Assembly: GCF_002018875.1 (NCBI RefSeq)
Contig: NZ_MVOL01000005.1
Location: forward strand, 248,001-312,000
DNA: 64,000 bases
Reading direction: 5' to 3'
Source: Pseudomonas sp. MF4836
GTDB lineage: Bacteria > Pseudomonadota > Gammaproteobacteria > Pseudomonadales > Pseudomonadaceae
Shown here: positions 35,207 to 44,119 of the stretch, piece by piece
Position numbering within the stretch: position 1 is the first letter of the stretch
Layout of the letters: each line of letters starts with the position of its first letter
Translations under genes and position numbers: made by a program
Notes under the pieces: generated by a model
Database searches by the model: none
What the model was told of the DNA's origin: nothing
The model's input: only the letters and a program-made list of their open reading frames with translations

Positions 35207-36172
35207 CTATAAAGGCAGCGGTTCGCGCGAACGCAGCAGCATGCCCTGGGCCGGCACCCTGGCATGCCACTTGACCACGCCCTGGGCTTCGACCCGGTAT
35301 TGGCTGCGAAACAGCTGGCCGTCCAGATCGATCTCCAGTTGCAGCAGAAAGTGATCGCCATTGAGCTGCAAGCCTTCACTGATCCGCTCGAACGTCGGGT
35401 CATCCAGCGCTCCCAGGGCCTGGCGCAGATCGCCGGCATCGCGATAGCCCCCGGCAGGGCGTGCACTGACCAGGCGAGTCAGCAGCGAGCGCGAGACCTC
35501 GCCCTCATACAGCGCATCCAGCAGCGGCAGCATATCCAGGCTCAAGGCATTGGCGTTCAGGCGCCAGCCCGAAGTTTCGGCCAGGGCGCACAATTGCGGG
35601 TAGCGCAGCGCCCGACCGGCATCGGCGGTCAGCAGCAGGTTCAACTCGCTGATATCGCCCATCAACTGATTGGCCGCCAGGCGCGGCGGCAACTGGCGCA
35701 GGTATTCGTTGCTTTCCGCACCTTGCAGGCGCGTCTGCTGGTCGGCGTCGAGCCAGTCGGCCAGGGTCTGCGTCAGGCGTTCAGCGGCCATGTCGGCCCC
35801 CAGCAACTGCACCAGCTGGCGTTGCGCACGCTCGGCCTCGGGGCCAATCAATGCATTGACGTTGAAACAGCTGTGCAGGTCGCGAATTCGAATGCTCGCC
35901 TTGCCGCCCTTGAAGTCATAGCTCAGGGGCTGCCCGCGCAGGGCCTGCCAGAACAGCGGGCTGGCGCGCCATAACGGGTCCTGCAGCGCCTGCTCGGTGA
36001 AGGCCAGCGCCGCCCGCTCGATAGCCCGCGCCTGCACCCGTTGCTGGATCAGCCGCACGCTGCCGACCTCCTGCCGCCCCTGCTCGACCATCCACGCCAT
36101 GCCCCCCGCCAGCATTGCCAGGGCCACCAGGACCATCAACAACGCTGCCCCTTGCTGCCGCTTTCCGAACAT
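35207..36172 (-). CDS. gspK: Type II secretion minor pseudopilin K, outside the main operon
   Basis: 321 residues. Prepilin motif [22 protein letters not shown], without the usual Glu+5, as is typical of GspK; then the alpha-helical insertion domain ([10 protein letters not shown] ... [12 protein letters not shown]) and the C-terminal part ([19 protein letters not shown]). It caps the pseudopilus with GspI and GspJ. Here it is a single gene 2.3 kb beyond the uxpA start, facing uxpB and divergent from tatA, while the gspJ-gspL junction has no gap for it. ATG 36172 starts the prepilin leader. Confidence 0.92.
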   Translation of the reverse strand: MFGKRQQGAALLMVLVALAMLAGGMAWMVEQGRQEVGSVRLIQQRVQARAIERAALAFTEQALQDPLWRASPLFWQALRGQPLSYDFKGGKASIRIRDLHSCFNVNALIGPEAERAQRQLVQLLGADMAAERLTQTLADWLDADQQTRLQGAESNEYLRQLPPRLAANQLMGDISELNLLLTADAGRALRYPQLCALAETSGWRLNANALSLDMLPLLDALYEGEVSRSLLTRLVSARPAGGYRDAGDLRQALGALDDPTFERISEGLQLNGDHFLLQLEIDLDGQLFRSQYRVEAQGVVKWHARVPAQGMLLRSREPLPL

Positions 36173-36259
36173 CGCCACGCCGCCTTTGTTGAACAACAGG
36201 CGACAGTCAACACAGTGGATGTTTCAGCCAGGTGGCAGGCTCACACAAATCCCCCGAAA

Positions 36260-36277
36260 ACGTCACCGCAGCGTCAC
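36260..36277 (+). promoter_or_regulatory. Possible weak Pho box upstream of tatA
   Basis: Two heptamers, ACGTCAC and GCGTCAC, lie 11 bp apart, the spacing of Pho half-sites; only 10 of 18 positions match the full consensus. A TATATT hexamer follows 23 bases later, 27 bases before the tatA start. It could drive low-phosphate induction of this tat operon, as reported for tat-1 of P. putida. Confidence 0.4.
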
Positions 36278-36332
36278 AAAGCCTCGGCAAACTGCGCCTT
36301 TATATTTCAAATCAATGGCTTGGAGCGTCGAT

Positions 36333-36551
36333 ATGGGTGGTATAGGGATTTGGCAACTGGTCATCGTGCTGCTGATCGTGATGATGCTGTTCGGCACCAA
36401 ACGCTTGAAAGGGCTGGGCAGCGATGTGGGCGAGGCGATCAAGGGGTTCCGCTCATCGATGGGCAACGAGCCCGGTGCCCAGCAGGACCCGGCAAAAACC
36501 GGGCTTGAGGTGGACGCCGCGCACAATCGATCCGCAGACAGCAAACACTGA
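36333..36551 (+). CDS. tatA: Sec-independent translocase subunit TatA
   Basis: 72 residues: short N-terminus, one membrane helix ([18 protein letters not shown]), hinge and amphipathic helix ([22 protein letters not shown]), then a polar tail. This is the pore-forming Tat subunit. It lies divergent from gspK and beside the Tat substrate uxpB, so it is probably a dedicated system; the housekeeping tat would be elsewhere. TGATG overlap with tatB. Confidence 0.93.
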   Translation: MGGIGIWQLVIVLLIVMMLFGTKRLKGLGSDVGEAIKGFRSSMGNEPGAQQDPAKTGLEVDAAHNRSADSKH

Positions 36552-36859
36552 TGTTCGATATCGGCTTCAGCGAACTGCTGCTGGTCGGCCTGGTGGCTCT
36601 CTTGGTGCTGGGCCCGGAACGCTTGCCGGTTGCCGCGCGCAACGCCGGCTTGTGGCTGGGCCGGGCCAAACGCGCGATGAATACGCTCAAGGCCCAGGTG
36701 ACCCAGGAGCTGGATAACGAGCACCTGCTCCAGGGCCTCGACCAGGCGCCTCTGCGGCAACTGGAACAGCAACTGCGCGACGGCATCCGCCTGGAGGCCC
36801 CGCCCCCGGGGGCGCCGCAACCCGAGAGCGGCACCCCATCAGGACACCCCACCCCATGA
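36551..36859 (+). CDS. tatB: Sec-independent translocase subunit TatB
   Basis: 102 residues: [26 protein letters not shown] is the typical TatB N-terminus, followed by an amphipathic helix ([19 protein letters not shown]) and a Pro/Gly-rich acidic tail. With TatC it binds twin-arginine signals. Overlaps both neighbours. Confidence 0.94.
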   Translation: MFDIGFSELLLVGLVALLVLGPERLPVAARNAGLWLGRAKRAMNTLKAQVTQELDNEHLLQGLDQAPLRQLEQQLRDGIRLEAPPPGAPQPESGTPSGHPTP

Positions 36860-37620
36860 ACGACTTGCCCTTGCCTGCTCGACGCCTGTCGGTGACCGGG
36901 CACCTGACTCAATTGCGCTCGCGCCTGCTGCGTTGCGCCCTGGCCATCACCCTGGTGTTCTGCGCCTTGTTTCCCTTCGCCCAGACCCTGTACAGCTTCG
37001 TCTCGCAGCCGCTGCGCGAATTCCTGCCCGCCGGCGCCAGCATGATCGCCACCGGCGTGACCTCACCGTTTCTGGCACCGCTCAAGCTGACGATGATGAT
37101 TGCCCTGTTCATCAGCATGCCGCTGCTGCTGCATCAGGTTTGGGGGTTGATCGCACCGGCGGTGTATCGCCAGGAACGGCGGATTGCCGCGTGGTTGCTG
37201 GCCGTCAGCGTGCTGCTGTTTTACGGCGGCATGGCGTTTGCGTTTTTCCTGGTGTTCCCGATGATGTTCGGCTTCTTTACCAGCGTCACGCCGGACGGCG
37301 TGGCAATGATGACCGACATCGCGCTGTACCTGGATTTCATTCTCGCGCTGCTGCTGGCGTTCGGCCTGGCCTTTGAAATTCCGGTGGCGACCTTCCTGGT
37401 GATCTGGGCCGGCATCACCGACGTGCAGACCCTGCAAAAAAGTCGGCCGTACGTGATCGTCGGCTGCTTTGTGGTCGGCATGCTGCTGACGCCGCCAGAC
37501 GTGTTTTCGCAAACCATGCTGGCGGTGCCGATGTGGATGCTGTTCGAGGTGGGCCTGCTGGCCAGCCGCTCGGTGAGCAAGCCGCGCACCGACGAGTCGT
37601 CATCTCACGCAGTAGGTTGA
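36856..37620 (+). CDS. tatC: Sec-independent translocase subunit TatC
   Basis: 254 residues with six membrane helices. The TatC N-terminal motif is recognisable ([19 protein letters not shown]), although the common HLxELRxR reads [29 protein letters not shown] and the conserved phenylalanine/glutamate of the LAFEIPV region are present. It recognises the RR signal of substrates such as UxpB. ATGA overlap with tatB; a terminator hairpin follows. Confidence 0.94.
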   Translation: MNDLPLPARRLSVTGHLTQLRSRLLRCALAITLVFCALFPFAQTLYSFVSQPLREFLPAGASMIATGVTSPFLAPLKLTMMIALFISMPLLLHQVWGLIAPAVYRQERRIAAWLLAVSVLLFYGGMAFAFFLVFPMMFGFFTSVTPDGVAMMTDIALYLDFILALLLAFGLAFEIPVATFLVIWAGITDVQTLQKSRPYVIVGCFVVGMLLTPPDVFSQTMLAVPMWMLFEVGLLASRSVSKPRTDESSSHAVG

Positions 37621-37644
37621 GCAGGGCAAAATCCGGGCACAAAA

Positions 37645-37670
37645 AAAAGCGACCCTAAGGTCGCTTTCTT
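37645..37670. terminator. Bidirectional terminator between tatC and tRNA genes
   Basis: AAAGCGACC-CTAA-GGTCGCTTT forms a 9-bp stem, flanked by A and T runs on both sides. It ends tatABC from the left and the tRNA-Val/tRNA-Asp transcript from the right. Confidence 0.85.
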
Positions 37671-37710
37671 TGGTGCTTCCAAGCGTTCAAGGGGCTTGGA
37701 GACTGAATAA

Positions 37711-37787
37711 TGGCGCAGCGGACGGGACTCGAACCCGCGACCCCCGGCGTGACAGGCCGGTATTCTAACCGACTGAACTACCGCTGC
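37711..37787 (-). tRNA. tRNA-Asp (GTC), copy 1
   Basis: 77 nt on the minus strand with encoded CCA. Acceptor GCAGCGG pairs with CCGCTGC; anticodon loop CTGTCAC gives anticodon GTC; T-loop GTTCGAGTC. It is 19 bases downstream of tRNA-Val copy 1 and identical over its length to the copy at 38070, as far as I compared. Confidence 0.97.
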
Positions 37788-37806
37788 GCGTAGCGTTGAA
37801 AGTAAG

Positions 37807-37882
37807 TGGTGGGTGATGACGGGATCGAACCGCCGACCCTCTGCTTGTAAGGCAGATGCTCTCCCAGCTGAGCTAATCACCC
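37807..37882 (-). tRNA. tRNA-Val (TAC), copy 1
   Basis: 76 nt with encoded CCA. Acceptor GGGTGAT pairs with ATCACCC; anticodon loop CTTACAA gives TAC (valine, GTA/GTG codons); T-loop GTTCGATCC. First gene of a Val-Asp transcript. Confidence 0.97.
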
Positions 37883-38002
37883 TTTACCTTCGTTGCGGGG
37901 CGCATTCTCTCACAAAAATTCATAACGTGCTGATTTAAATAAACAATTTATTAAAAAAAGCAGAAATAATTGCAAGATAACGGGCACCCGCAAAATACAG
38001 GC

Positions 38003-38030
38003 ACAAAAAAACCCGCGTTAGCGGGCTTTC
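38003..38030 (-). terminator. Terminator between the two tRNA pairs
   Basis: On the minus strand AAGCCCGC-TAAC-GCGGGTTTTTTT forms a short stem with a T tract, 40 bases past tRNA-Asp copy 2. The two tRNA pairs therefore look like separate transcripts. Confidence 0.8.
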
Positions 38031-38069
38031 CGTGGTGACCTGGCGTTCAGCGTTCCAGGTAACCGAATA

Positions 38070-38146
38070 TGGCGCAGCGGACGGGACTCGAACCCGCGAC
38101 CCCCGGCGTGACAGGCCGGTATTCTAACCGACTGAACTACCGCTGC
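38070..38146 (-). tRNA. tRNA-Asp (GTC), copy 2
   Basis: 77 nt, same sequence as the copy at 37711 by direct comparison, with encoded CCA. Lies 19 bases downstream of tRNA-Val copy 2. Confidence 0.97.
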
Positions 38147-38165
38147 GCGTAACACTTGAAGCGAA

Positions 38166-38241
38166 TGGTGGGTGATGACGGGATCGAACCGCCGACCCTC
38201 TGCTTGTAAGGCAGATGCTCTCCCAGCTGAGCTAATCACCC
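38166..38241 (-). tRNA. tRNA-Val (TAC), copy 2
   Basis: 76 nt, same sequence as the copy at 37807, with encoded CCA. It heads the second Val-Asp unit. The flanking DNA of the two units differs, apart from the tRNA genes and the short linker pattern. Confidence 0.97.
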
Positions 38242-38401
38242 TTCACTTTCGGTGTGGCGCGCATTCTACGGAGCGACCCGAACTCTGGCAAGCACTTTTT
38301 ATAATAATTTTTTCATGCCTTCCAAAGGCTTAGCGAAGGGTTGGCCTGAGCAGCCGCGAAGAGAATAATGCCCTCCTTTGTATAAAGGAGAGATTCACCC
38401 C

Positions 38402-39322
38402 ATGTGGTTCAAAAACCTGCTTATCTATCGCCTGACCCAAGATCTGCCCTTTGATGCTGAGGCGCTGGAAACCGCACTGGCCACCAAACTGGCGCGTCCA
38501 TGTGCAAGCCAGGAGTTGACCACCTACGGTTTCGTCGCGCCGTTCGGCAAAGGCGAAGATGCGCCCCTGGTCCACGTCAGCCAGGATTTCCTGCTGGTTG
38601 CCGCGCGCAAGGAAGAACGCATCCTGCCTGGCAGCGTCGTACGCGACGCCCTGAAGGAAAAGGTCGAAGAGATCGAAGCCGAACAAATGCGCAAGGTCTA
38701 TAAAAAGGAGCGCGACCAGATCAAGGATGAAATCATCCAGGCTTTCCTGCCCCGCGCCTTTATTCGTCGTTCCTCGACCTTTGCCGCCATCGCGCCGAAA
38801 CAGGGCCTGATCCTGGTCAACTCGGCCAGCCCGAAACGCGCTGAAGACCTGCTCTCCACCCTGCGCGAAGTGCTCGGCACCCTGCCGGTACGTCCGCTGA
38901 CCGTCAAGACTGCACCGACCGCGATCATGACCGACTGGGTCAAGACCCAGGAAACCGCGGCCGACTTCTTCGTGCTCGACGAGTGCGAGCTGCGCGACAC
39001 CCATGAAGATGGCGGCATCGTGCGCTGCAAGCGCCAGGACCTGACCAGCGAAGAGATCCAGCTGCACCTGAGCACTGGCAAAGTGGTCACCCAGCTGTCC
39101 CTGGCCTGGCAGGACAAGCTGTCCTTCATGCTCGACGACAAAATGACCGTCAAGCGCCTGAAGTTCGAAGACCTGCTGCAAGACCAGGCAGAACAGGACG
39201 GCGGCGAAGAAGCCCTCGGCCAGCTGGACGCCAGCTTCACCCTGATGATGCTGACCTTCGGCGAATTCCTGCCGGCACTGGTCGAAGCATTGGGTGGCGA
39301 AGAAATACCACAAGGCATCTGA
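38402..39322 (+). CDS. rdgC: Recombination-associated protein RdgC
   Basis: 306 residues, the usual length. Starts [20 protein letters not shown] and has the family sequences [33 protein letters not shown] and [20 protein letters not shown]. RdgC is a DNA-binding ring that limits RecA-driven recombination. ATG 38402 is used; an upstream in-frame ATG (38378) lies before the AAGGAGAG ribosome site. Confidence 0.95.
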   Translation: MWFKNLLIYRLTQDLPFDAEALETALATKLARPCASQELTTYGFVAPFGKGEDAPLVHVSQDFLLVAARKEERILPGSVVRDALKEKVEEIEAEQMRKVYKKERDQIKDEIIQAFLPRAFIRRSSTFAAIAPKQGLILVNSASPKRAEDLLSTLREVLGTLPVRPLTVKTAPTAIMTDWVKTQETAADFFVLDECELRDTHEDGGIVRCKRQDLTSEEIQLHLSTGKVVTQLSLAWQDKLSFMLDDKMTVKRLKFEDLLQDQAEQDGGEEALGQLDASFTLMMLTFGEFLPALVEALGGEEIPQGI

Positions 39323-39385
39323 CCCTTGCGGGACCCGGCCTGGCCGCAGCCGCAACGCCGCAGCCAAGCCAGCTACTGTTTATAG

Positions 39386-39409
39386 ACGCCACCGCCCGGG
39401 TGGCGTTTT
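39386..39409 (+). terminator. Terminator after rdgC
   Basis: ACGCCACC-GCCCG-GGTGGCGT forms an 8-bp stem followed by TTTTC, 64 bases after the rdgC stop and just before the next ribosome site. Confidence 0.65.
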
Positions 39410-39429
39410 CACATAATAAGGAACAGGCC

Positions 39430-40395
39430 ATGCGTGCACTGGCTGCATTGAGTCGTTTTGTCGGCAATACCTTCGCTTACTGGGTGCTGATTTTCGCCGT
39501 GGTGGCGTTCCTGCAACCCGGCTGGTTCATCGGCCTCAAGGGCGCCATCGTGCCGCTGCTGGGCCTGGTGATGTTCGGCATGGGCCTGACCCTGAAGCTC
39601 GATGACTTCGCTGAGGTCGTACGCCATCCATGGCGGGTGGCGCTGGGGGTGGTCGCGCATTTCGTGATCATGCCGGGGGTGGCCTGGCTGCTGTGCCAGG
39701 TGTTCCATCTGCCCGCGGAAATCGCGGTCGGGGTGATCCTGGTGGGCTGCTGCCCGAGCGGCACCTCATCCAACGTAATGACCTGGCTGGCACGGGGCGA
39801 CCTGGCGTTGTCCGTGGCCATCGCCGCCGTCACCACCCTCCTCGCCCCGGTGCTGACCCCGGCGCTGATCTGGATGCTGGCTTCAGCCTGGCTGCCGGTT
39901 TCGTTCATGGAGCTGTTCTGGTCGATCCTGCAGGTGGTGTTGCTGCCAATCGTGCTGGGCGTGGCGGCCCAGCGCCTGCTGGGTGATCGGGTGCGGCACG
40001 CGGTGGAGGTATTGCCCCTGGTGTCAGTGGTCAGCATCGTGATCATCGTGACCGCCGTGGTCGCCGCCAGTCAGGCGAAGATCGCCGAATCGGGCCTGCT
40101 GATCATGGCCGTGGTCATGCTGCACAACAGCTTCGGCTACCTGCTGGGCTACTTCACCGGCAAGCTGTTCAAACTGCCGCTGGCCCAGCGTAAATCCCTG
40201 GCACTGGAAGTCGGCATGCAGAACTCCGGCCTGGGCGCGGCGCTGGCCAGCGCGCACTTTTCACCCCTGGCGGCAGTGCCCAGCGCGCTGTTCAGTGTCT
40301 GGCACAATATTTCCGGAGCGCTGCTCTCGACCTATTTCCGCCGCATGAGTGAAAAGGAAGACCGCAAGCAGGCCGCGCAACCCACAGCCGAGTAA
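39430..40395 (+). CDS. Bile acid:sodium symporter (BASS) family transporter
   Basis: 321 residues with about ten membrane helices. BASS family stretches are visible: GLVMFGMGLTLKLDDFAEV, VGCCPSGTSSNVMTWLARGDLALSVAIA (the sodium-site loop) and EVGMQNSGLGAALASAHF. Known members carry bile acids, pantothenate/ketopantoate (PanS) or other organic anions with sodium; the solute here is unknown. AAGGA lies 8 bases before ATG 39430. Confidence 0.9.
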   Translation: MRALAALSRFVGNTFAYWVLIFAVVAFLQPGWFIGLKGAIVPLLGLVMFGMGLTLKLDDFAEVVRHPWRVALGVVAHFVIMPGVAWLLCQVFHLPAEIAVGVILVGCCPSGTSSNVMTWLARGDLALSVAIAAVTTLLAPVLTPALIWMLASAWLPVSFMELFWSILQVVLLPIVLGVAAQRLLGDRVRHAVEVLPLVSVVSIVIIVTAVVAASQAKIAESGLLIMAVVMLHNSFGYLLGYFTGKLFKLPLAQRKSLALEVGMQNSGLGAALASAHFSPLAAVPSALFSVWHNISGALLSTYFRRMSEKEDRKQAAQPTAE

Positions 40396-40440
40396 GCGCG
40401 GGCTTGATCGAGGGTTTATTAGTGGGCACTATACTGCGCA

Positions 40441-40494
40441 TCGCGGGGACGACCTCGCGGCTCGATCGAGTTATCAATCTGGGGACGGCCCCAT
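40441..40494 (+). promoter_or_regulatory. Guanidine-II riboswitch (mini-ykkC)
   Basis: Two short hairpins with ACGR tetraloops: CGCGGGG-ACGA-CCTCGCG (40442-40459) and TGGGG-ACGG-CCCCA (40480-40493), joined by about 20 bases, with the GGAGG ribosome site 9 bases past the second. This is the exact architecture of the guanidine-II riboswitch, which frees the ribosome site when guanidinium binds. A TATACT -10-like hexamer lies at 40430-40435. The gene that follows is the matching guanidinium exporter. Confidence 0.92.
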
Positions 40495-40512
40495 CAATCG
40501 ATGGAGGTGTTC

Positions 40513-40830
40513 ATGTCCTGGATCATTCTGTTTTTTGCCGGCCTGTTTGAAGTTGGCTGGGCCGTCGGCCTGAAATACACCGACGGCTTCAGCCGCCCGC
40601 TGCCCACCGCCCTGACCGTGATCGCCATGGCCATCAGCCTGGGCCTGCTGGGCCTGGCCATGAAGGAGTTGCCCCTGGGCACCGCCTATGCGATCTGGAC
40701 CGGGGTCGGCGCAGTCGGCACGGTGATCGCCGGAATCATTCTGTTTGGTGAATCCATGGCCCTGGTCCGACTGCTGAGTGTCGGCCTGATCATCGCCGGG
40801 CTGGTCGGTCTGAAGGTCAGCGCCAGCTGA
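40513..40830 (+). CDS. gdx: Guanidinium exporter (SMR family, formerly SugE)
   Basis: 105 residues, four membrane helices. SugE/Gdx-type SMR sequence: [21 protein letters not shown] with the essential Glu at about residue 13, [12 protein letters not shown] and [21 protein letters not shown]. It exchanges guanidinium for protons. ATG 40513 is preferred over 40501 because the GGAGG at 40503-40507 is rightly spaced for it. The guanidine-II riboswitch upstream confirms the substrate. Confidence 0.95.
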   Translation: MSWIILFFAGLFEVGWAVGLKYTDGFSRPLPTALTVIAMAISLGLLGLAMKELPLGTAYAIWTGVGAVGTVIAGIILFGESMALVRLLSVGLIIAGLVGLKVSAS

Positions 40831-40855
40831 CGGCAAGAAATCCGATGCCAATAAA

Positions 40856-40883
40856 AACGCCCGCAATCATGCGGGCGTTTTTT
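40856..40883. terminator. Terminator between gdx and the acyltransferase fusion gene
   Basis: AACGCCCGC-AATCAT-GCGGGCGTT forms a 9-bp stem followed by a run of T on the plus strand; A-run on the other side makes it usable by the convergent minus-strand gene. Confidence 0.88.
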
Positions 40884-40896
40884 TGCCTGGCTGAAA

Positions 40897-42777
40897 CTAG
40901 CGCACGCTGCCGCGCAACTGCCCCACCAGCGTCTGCAAGTGGGCCGGCTCGGCGGCCTCCACCGCCACCGGCGGACCGGCCACCAGGGTCACGTGCGACC
41001 AGAGCCGGCGAAACAGCCCCTTGCCCGGATCGCGGCTGAAGAAGCTGCCCCATAATCCTTGCAGCGCCAACGGAATCACGGGCACCGGAGTCTCCTGCAG
41101 AATCCGCGTCAAGCCACCCTTGAACTCATTGAGCTCGCCATCGGCGGTCAGTTTGCCTTCCGGGAAGATGCACACCAACTCACCGTCCTTCAGGTACTGG
41201 GCAATCCTTTTGAAGGCCTTTTCGTAAATCTGCAGGTCTTCGTGACGCCCGGCGATGGGAATGGTCCCGGCCGTGCGGAAGATAAAGTTCAGCACCGGCA
41301 GGTTGTAGATTTTGTAATACATCACAAAGCGAATCGGCCGACGCACCGCACCGCCGATCAACAAGGCATCGACGAACGAGACGTGGTTGCACACCAGCAG
41401 GGCGGCGCCTTCGTCGGGGATCAAGTCCAGGTTACGATGTTCGACGCGGTACATCGAGTGGCTCAGCAGCCAGATCATGAAGCGCATGCTGAACTCGGGC
41501 ACGATCTTGAAGATGTAGCCGTTGACCAGAATGTTCAGCAGCGACACCACCAGGAACAAATGCGGGATCGACAGCTTGGCCACACTCAGCAACACGATGG
41601 AGACCAGCGCCGAGACCACCATGAACAAGGCATTGAGAATATTGTTGGCGGCAATCACCCGCGCCCGTTCCTTCTCCGGCGTGCGCGACTGGATCAAGGC
41701 GTACAGCGGCACGATATAGAAGCCACCGAACACACCGAGCCCGAGGATATCGAGCAACACCCACCAGCTCTGGCCAAACCCGAGCACCGCCAACCAGCTG
41801 TGCCCTTCAGGGTTGGCGCTCAGTGGAATGCCCCCCGAATGCCACCACAGCAACAGGCCGAAAATCGTCAAGCCCAGGGAGCCGAAAGGCACCAGGCCGA
41901 TCTCGACTTTGCGCCCGGACAGCTTCTCGCACAGCATGGAACCGAGCGCGATACCCACCGAGAACACGGTCAGGATCAGCGTGACCACGGTCTCATCGCC
42001 GTGCATCCACTCCTTGGCGTAGGCCGGAATCTGCGTCAGGTAGATCGCCCCGACAAACCAGAACCAGGAGTTGCCGACAATCGAGCGCGACACTGCCGGC
42101 GTCTGCCCCAGGCCCAGGCGCAGGGTGGCCCAGGACTGGCTGAAGATATTCCAGTTCAGGCGCATTTCCGGGCTGGACGCAGCGGCCCGTGGAATGCTGC
42201 GACTGGCCAGATACCCCAGGACCGCGACGCCGATCATGGCCGTGGAGACGATGGGTGCGTAGTGCGCCGAGGACATCATGATCCCGGCGCCGATGGTCCC
42301 GGCCAGGATCGCCAGGAAGGTGCCCATTTCCACCAGGCCGTTGCCCCCCACCAGCTCTTCTTCACGCAGGGCCTGGGGCAGGATCGAATACTTCACCGGA
42401 CCGAACAGCGCCGAGTGAGTGCCCATGGCGAACAGCGCCACCAGCATCAGCGACAGATGATCGAAGGCAAAGCCCACGGCGCCGACCACCATGATCGCGA
42501 TTTCACCCAGTTTGATCAGACGGATCAGCGAGTCCTTGGCGAACTTTTCGCCAAACTGCCCGGCCAGCGCCGAAAACAGGAAGAACGGCAGAATGAACAA
42601 CAAGGCACACAGGTTGACCCAGACCGAGCGATCGCCCTCGATGGTCAGCTTGTAGAGAATGGCAAGAATCAGCGACTGCTTGAAGATGTTGTCGTTGAAT
42701 GCACCAAGGGACTGCGTGATGAAAAACGGCAAGAAGCGCCGCTTGCGGAGCAAGGTGAACTGCGAAGGGTGACTCAT
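40897..42777 (-). CDS. MFS lysophospholipid transporter fused to PlsC-type acyltransferase
   Basis: 626 residues. Residues 1 to about 410 are an MFS carrier like LplT (FLPFFITQSLGAFNDNIFKQSL is its hallmark start); the C-terminal 200 residues are a PlsC acyltransferase with NHVSFVD (the HxxxxD motif: His to Asp) and FPEGKLT. Such fusions should flip 2-acyl-lysophospholipids inward and reacylate them. Unlike enterobacterial Aas no AMP-ligase domain is attached, so an acyl-CoA or acyl-ACP donor must come from elsewhere. ATG 42777 starts MSHPSQFTLLRKRRF; 21 codons upstream are open but unlike the family. Confidence 0.9.
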   Translation of the reverse strand: MSHPSQFTLLRKRRFLPFFITQSLGAFNDNIFKQSLILAILYKLTIEGDRSVWVNLCALLFILPFFLFSALAGQFGEKFAKDSLIRLIKLGEIAIMVVGAVGFAFDHLSLMLVALFAMGTHSALFGPVKYSILPQALREEELVGGNGLVEMGTFLAILAGTIGAGIMMSSAHYAPIVSTAMIGVAVLGYLASRSIPRAAASSPEMRLNWNIFSQSWATLRLGLGQTPAVSRSIVGNSWFWFVGAIYLTQIPAYAKEWMHGDETVVTLILTVFSVGIALGSMLCEKLSGRKVEIGLVPFGSLGLTIFGLLLWWHSGGIPLSANPEGHSWLAVLGFGQSWWVLLDILGLGVFGGFYIVPLYALIQSRTPEKERARVIAANNILNALFMVVSALVSIVLLSVAKLSIPHLFLVVSLLNILVNGYIFKIVPEFSMRFMIWLLSHSMYRVEHRNLDLIPDEGAALLVCNHVSFVDALLIGGAVRRPIRFVMYYKIYNLPVLNFIFRTAGTIPIAGRHEDLQIYEKAFKRIAQYLKDGELVCIFPEGKLTADGELNEFKGGLTRILQETPVPVIPLALQGLWGSFFSRDPGKGLFRRLWSHVTLVAGPPVAVEAAEPAHLQTLVGQLRGSVR

Positions 42778-42862
42778 CTTCCATGTCCCTGAGTGGCGTG
42801 GATGCTGGTTATTGGAATGTCGATCTTTGATCCAGGCCACAACCTTACCTAATCCTGAGCAA

Positions 42863-44014
42863 TTATTTCGCTAATCCTGCGATGCAGGGCGAAACAAACA
42901 GCTCGCCTTTATAGGCGCCTTGCACGGTGCGCTTGGCCACGATCAGCCACATGATCGCCAGTGCCAGCACCAGCACGCTGCCAAAGATACTGAAGAAGCT
43001 CAGGTTCAAGGTGCTTGCCAATTTCAGGGTGGCCAGCGCGTACACCCCCAAGGGAAAGGTAAAGCCCCACCACCCGAGGTTGAACGGGATGCCGGCACGC
43101 AGGTAGCGCCGAGTGATCAAGACCGCCATCAACATCCACCACAAGCCGAAGCCCCACAGCGTGATCCCGGCGACCAGCCCCAGCCCGGCTGCGATTTCGC
43201 CGATGCCCGGCAAGCCATTGGCGGCGAAGATCGCCGGCGCGTCGCTCCCCAGCAGCAACATGCCCAGGGCCCCGGTGCCGATCGGTCCGAGGGCCAGCCA
43301 GCTCGAGGCGGCCATGCTCTCGTGAGGCAATTTGTGCAAGGCCATGCGCAGCATGAGGATGGTCAGGATGCTGAAGGCCACGGGCAACGAAAACGCCCAC
43401 AGCACGTAACTGGTCACCAGCACTACCCACTGCGAGTGCGCCTCAAGCAAATGGGGTGCAAGCAGGCCGCCACTGGCCGCCGCTACTTCCGCAGCCACCA
43501 CCGGCAACAGCCAGACGGCCGTCATCTGGTCGATGCTGTGCTCCTGGCGGGTGAACATCATGTAGGGGATCAACACCCCGCAGGCCAGCGACAGGGCCAC
43601 ATCCAGCCACCACAAGACCTCGGCCAGCGACACCACGCCCTGGCCCCAGCGCGGTACGCCAAATAGCAGGAAGCCATTGATGATGGTCGCCAGCCCCATG
43701 GGAATGGTGCCGAAAAACATCGAGACCGTGGAATGGCCGAAGATCCGCCGCGCTTCATCGAAAAACAGCATCCAGCGCGCGGCATAGGCCGCGCTGAATA
43801 ACAGAAACAGAAAAATGGTGAACCACCACAAGCCTTCGGCCAGCAGGTGCAAACCCGGGACTTGCAGCGGCAACTGGGCCAGGGCCAACGCCAGGACACC
43901 GGTGCCCATGGTGGCGGCGAACCAGTTGGGGGTGAATTGCCGAATGGCTTCCCGTGGGTGCTGCAACTGGCTCAGCGGACGGCGCTGGCTGGCGGGAGTT
44001 TTAGAGCATTGCAT
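42863..44014 (-). CDS. TDT/SLAC1-family transporter (TehA / sulfite exporter type)
   Basis: 383 residues with ten membrane helices. IRQFTPNWFAATMGTGVLALAL and the later GLWWMLMAVLITRRYL and PFNLGWWGFTFPLGVYALATL stretches are typical of the tellurite-resistance/dicarboxylate transporter family, closest in feel to Ssu1-type sulfite exporters and malic-acid carriers. The solute is unknown. ATG 44014 has a strong GGAGGC just upstream; the open frame to 44050 is not used. Confidence 0.85.
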   Translation of the reverse strand: MQCSKTPASQRRPLSQLQHPREAIRQFTPNWFAATMGTGVLALALAQLPLQVPGLHLLAEGLWWFTIFLFLLFSAAYAARWMLFFDEARRIFGHSTVSMFFGTIPMGLATIINGFLLFGVPRWGQGVVSLAEVLWWLDVALSLACGVLIPYMMFTRQEHSIDQMTAVWLLPVVAAEVAAASGGLLAPHLLEAHSQWVVLVTSYVLWAFSLPVAFSILTILMLRMALHKLPHESMAASSWLALGPIGTGALGMLLLGSDAPAIFAANGLPGIGEIAAGLGLVAGITLWGFGLWWMLMAVLITRRYLRAGIPFNLGWWGFTFPLGVYALATLKLASTLNLSFFSIFGSVLVLALAIMWLIVAKRTVQGAYKGELFVSPCIAGLAK

Positions 44015-44119
44015 GGCGTGCCTCCTGTCCTCTGATGAGGTGGAGCCCATGATAGAAGCGAATCGAATATCTATATAACGGGTAATTTCTCTATCTGTTA
44101 TCTACTTTGCAGATATAGA

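Noticed and set aside
33775..35466. 563-codon minus-strand frame opposite uxpB
   Set aside because: Low-complexity Val/Gly/Ala composition typical of antisense to GC-rich genes; uxpB has full PhoX motifs.
37711..38241. tRNA cluster as an integration site for a genomic island
   Set aside because: No integrase and no direct repeat of a tRNA 3' end flanking foreign-looking DNA; the two units are a plain duplication.
41059..42792. 577-codon plus-strand frame opposite the LplT-PlsC gene
   Set aside because: Gln/His/Arg-rich shadow composition with no recognisable domain.
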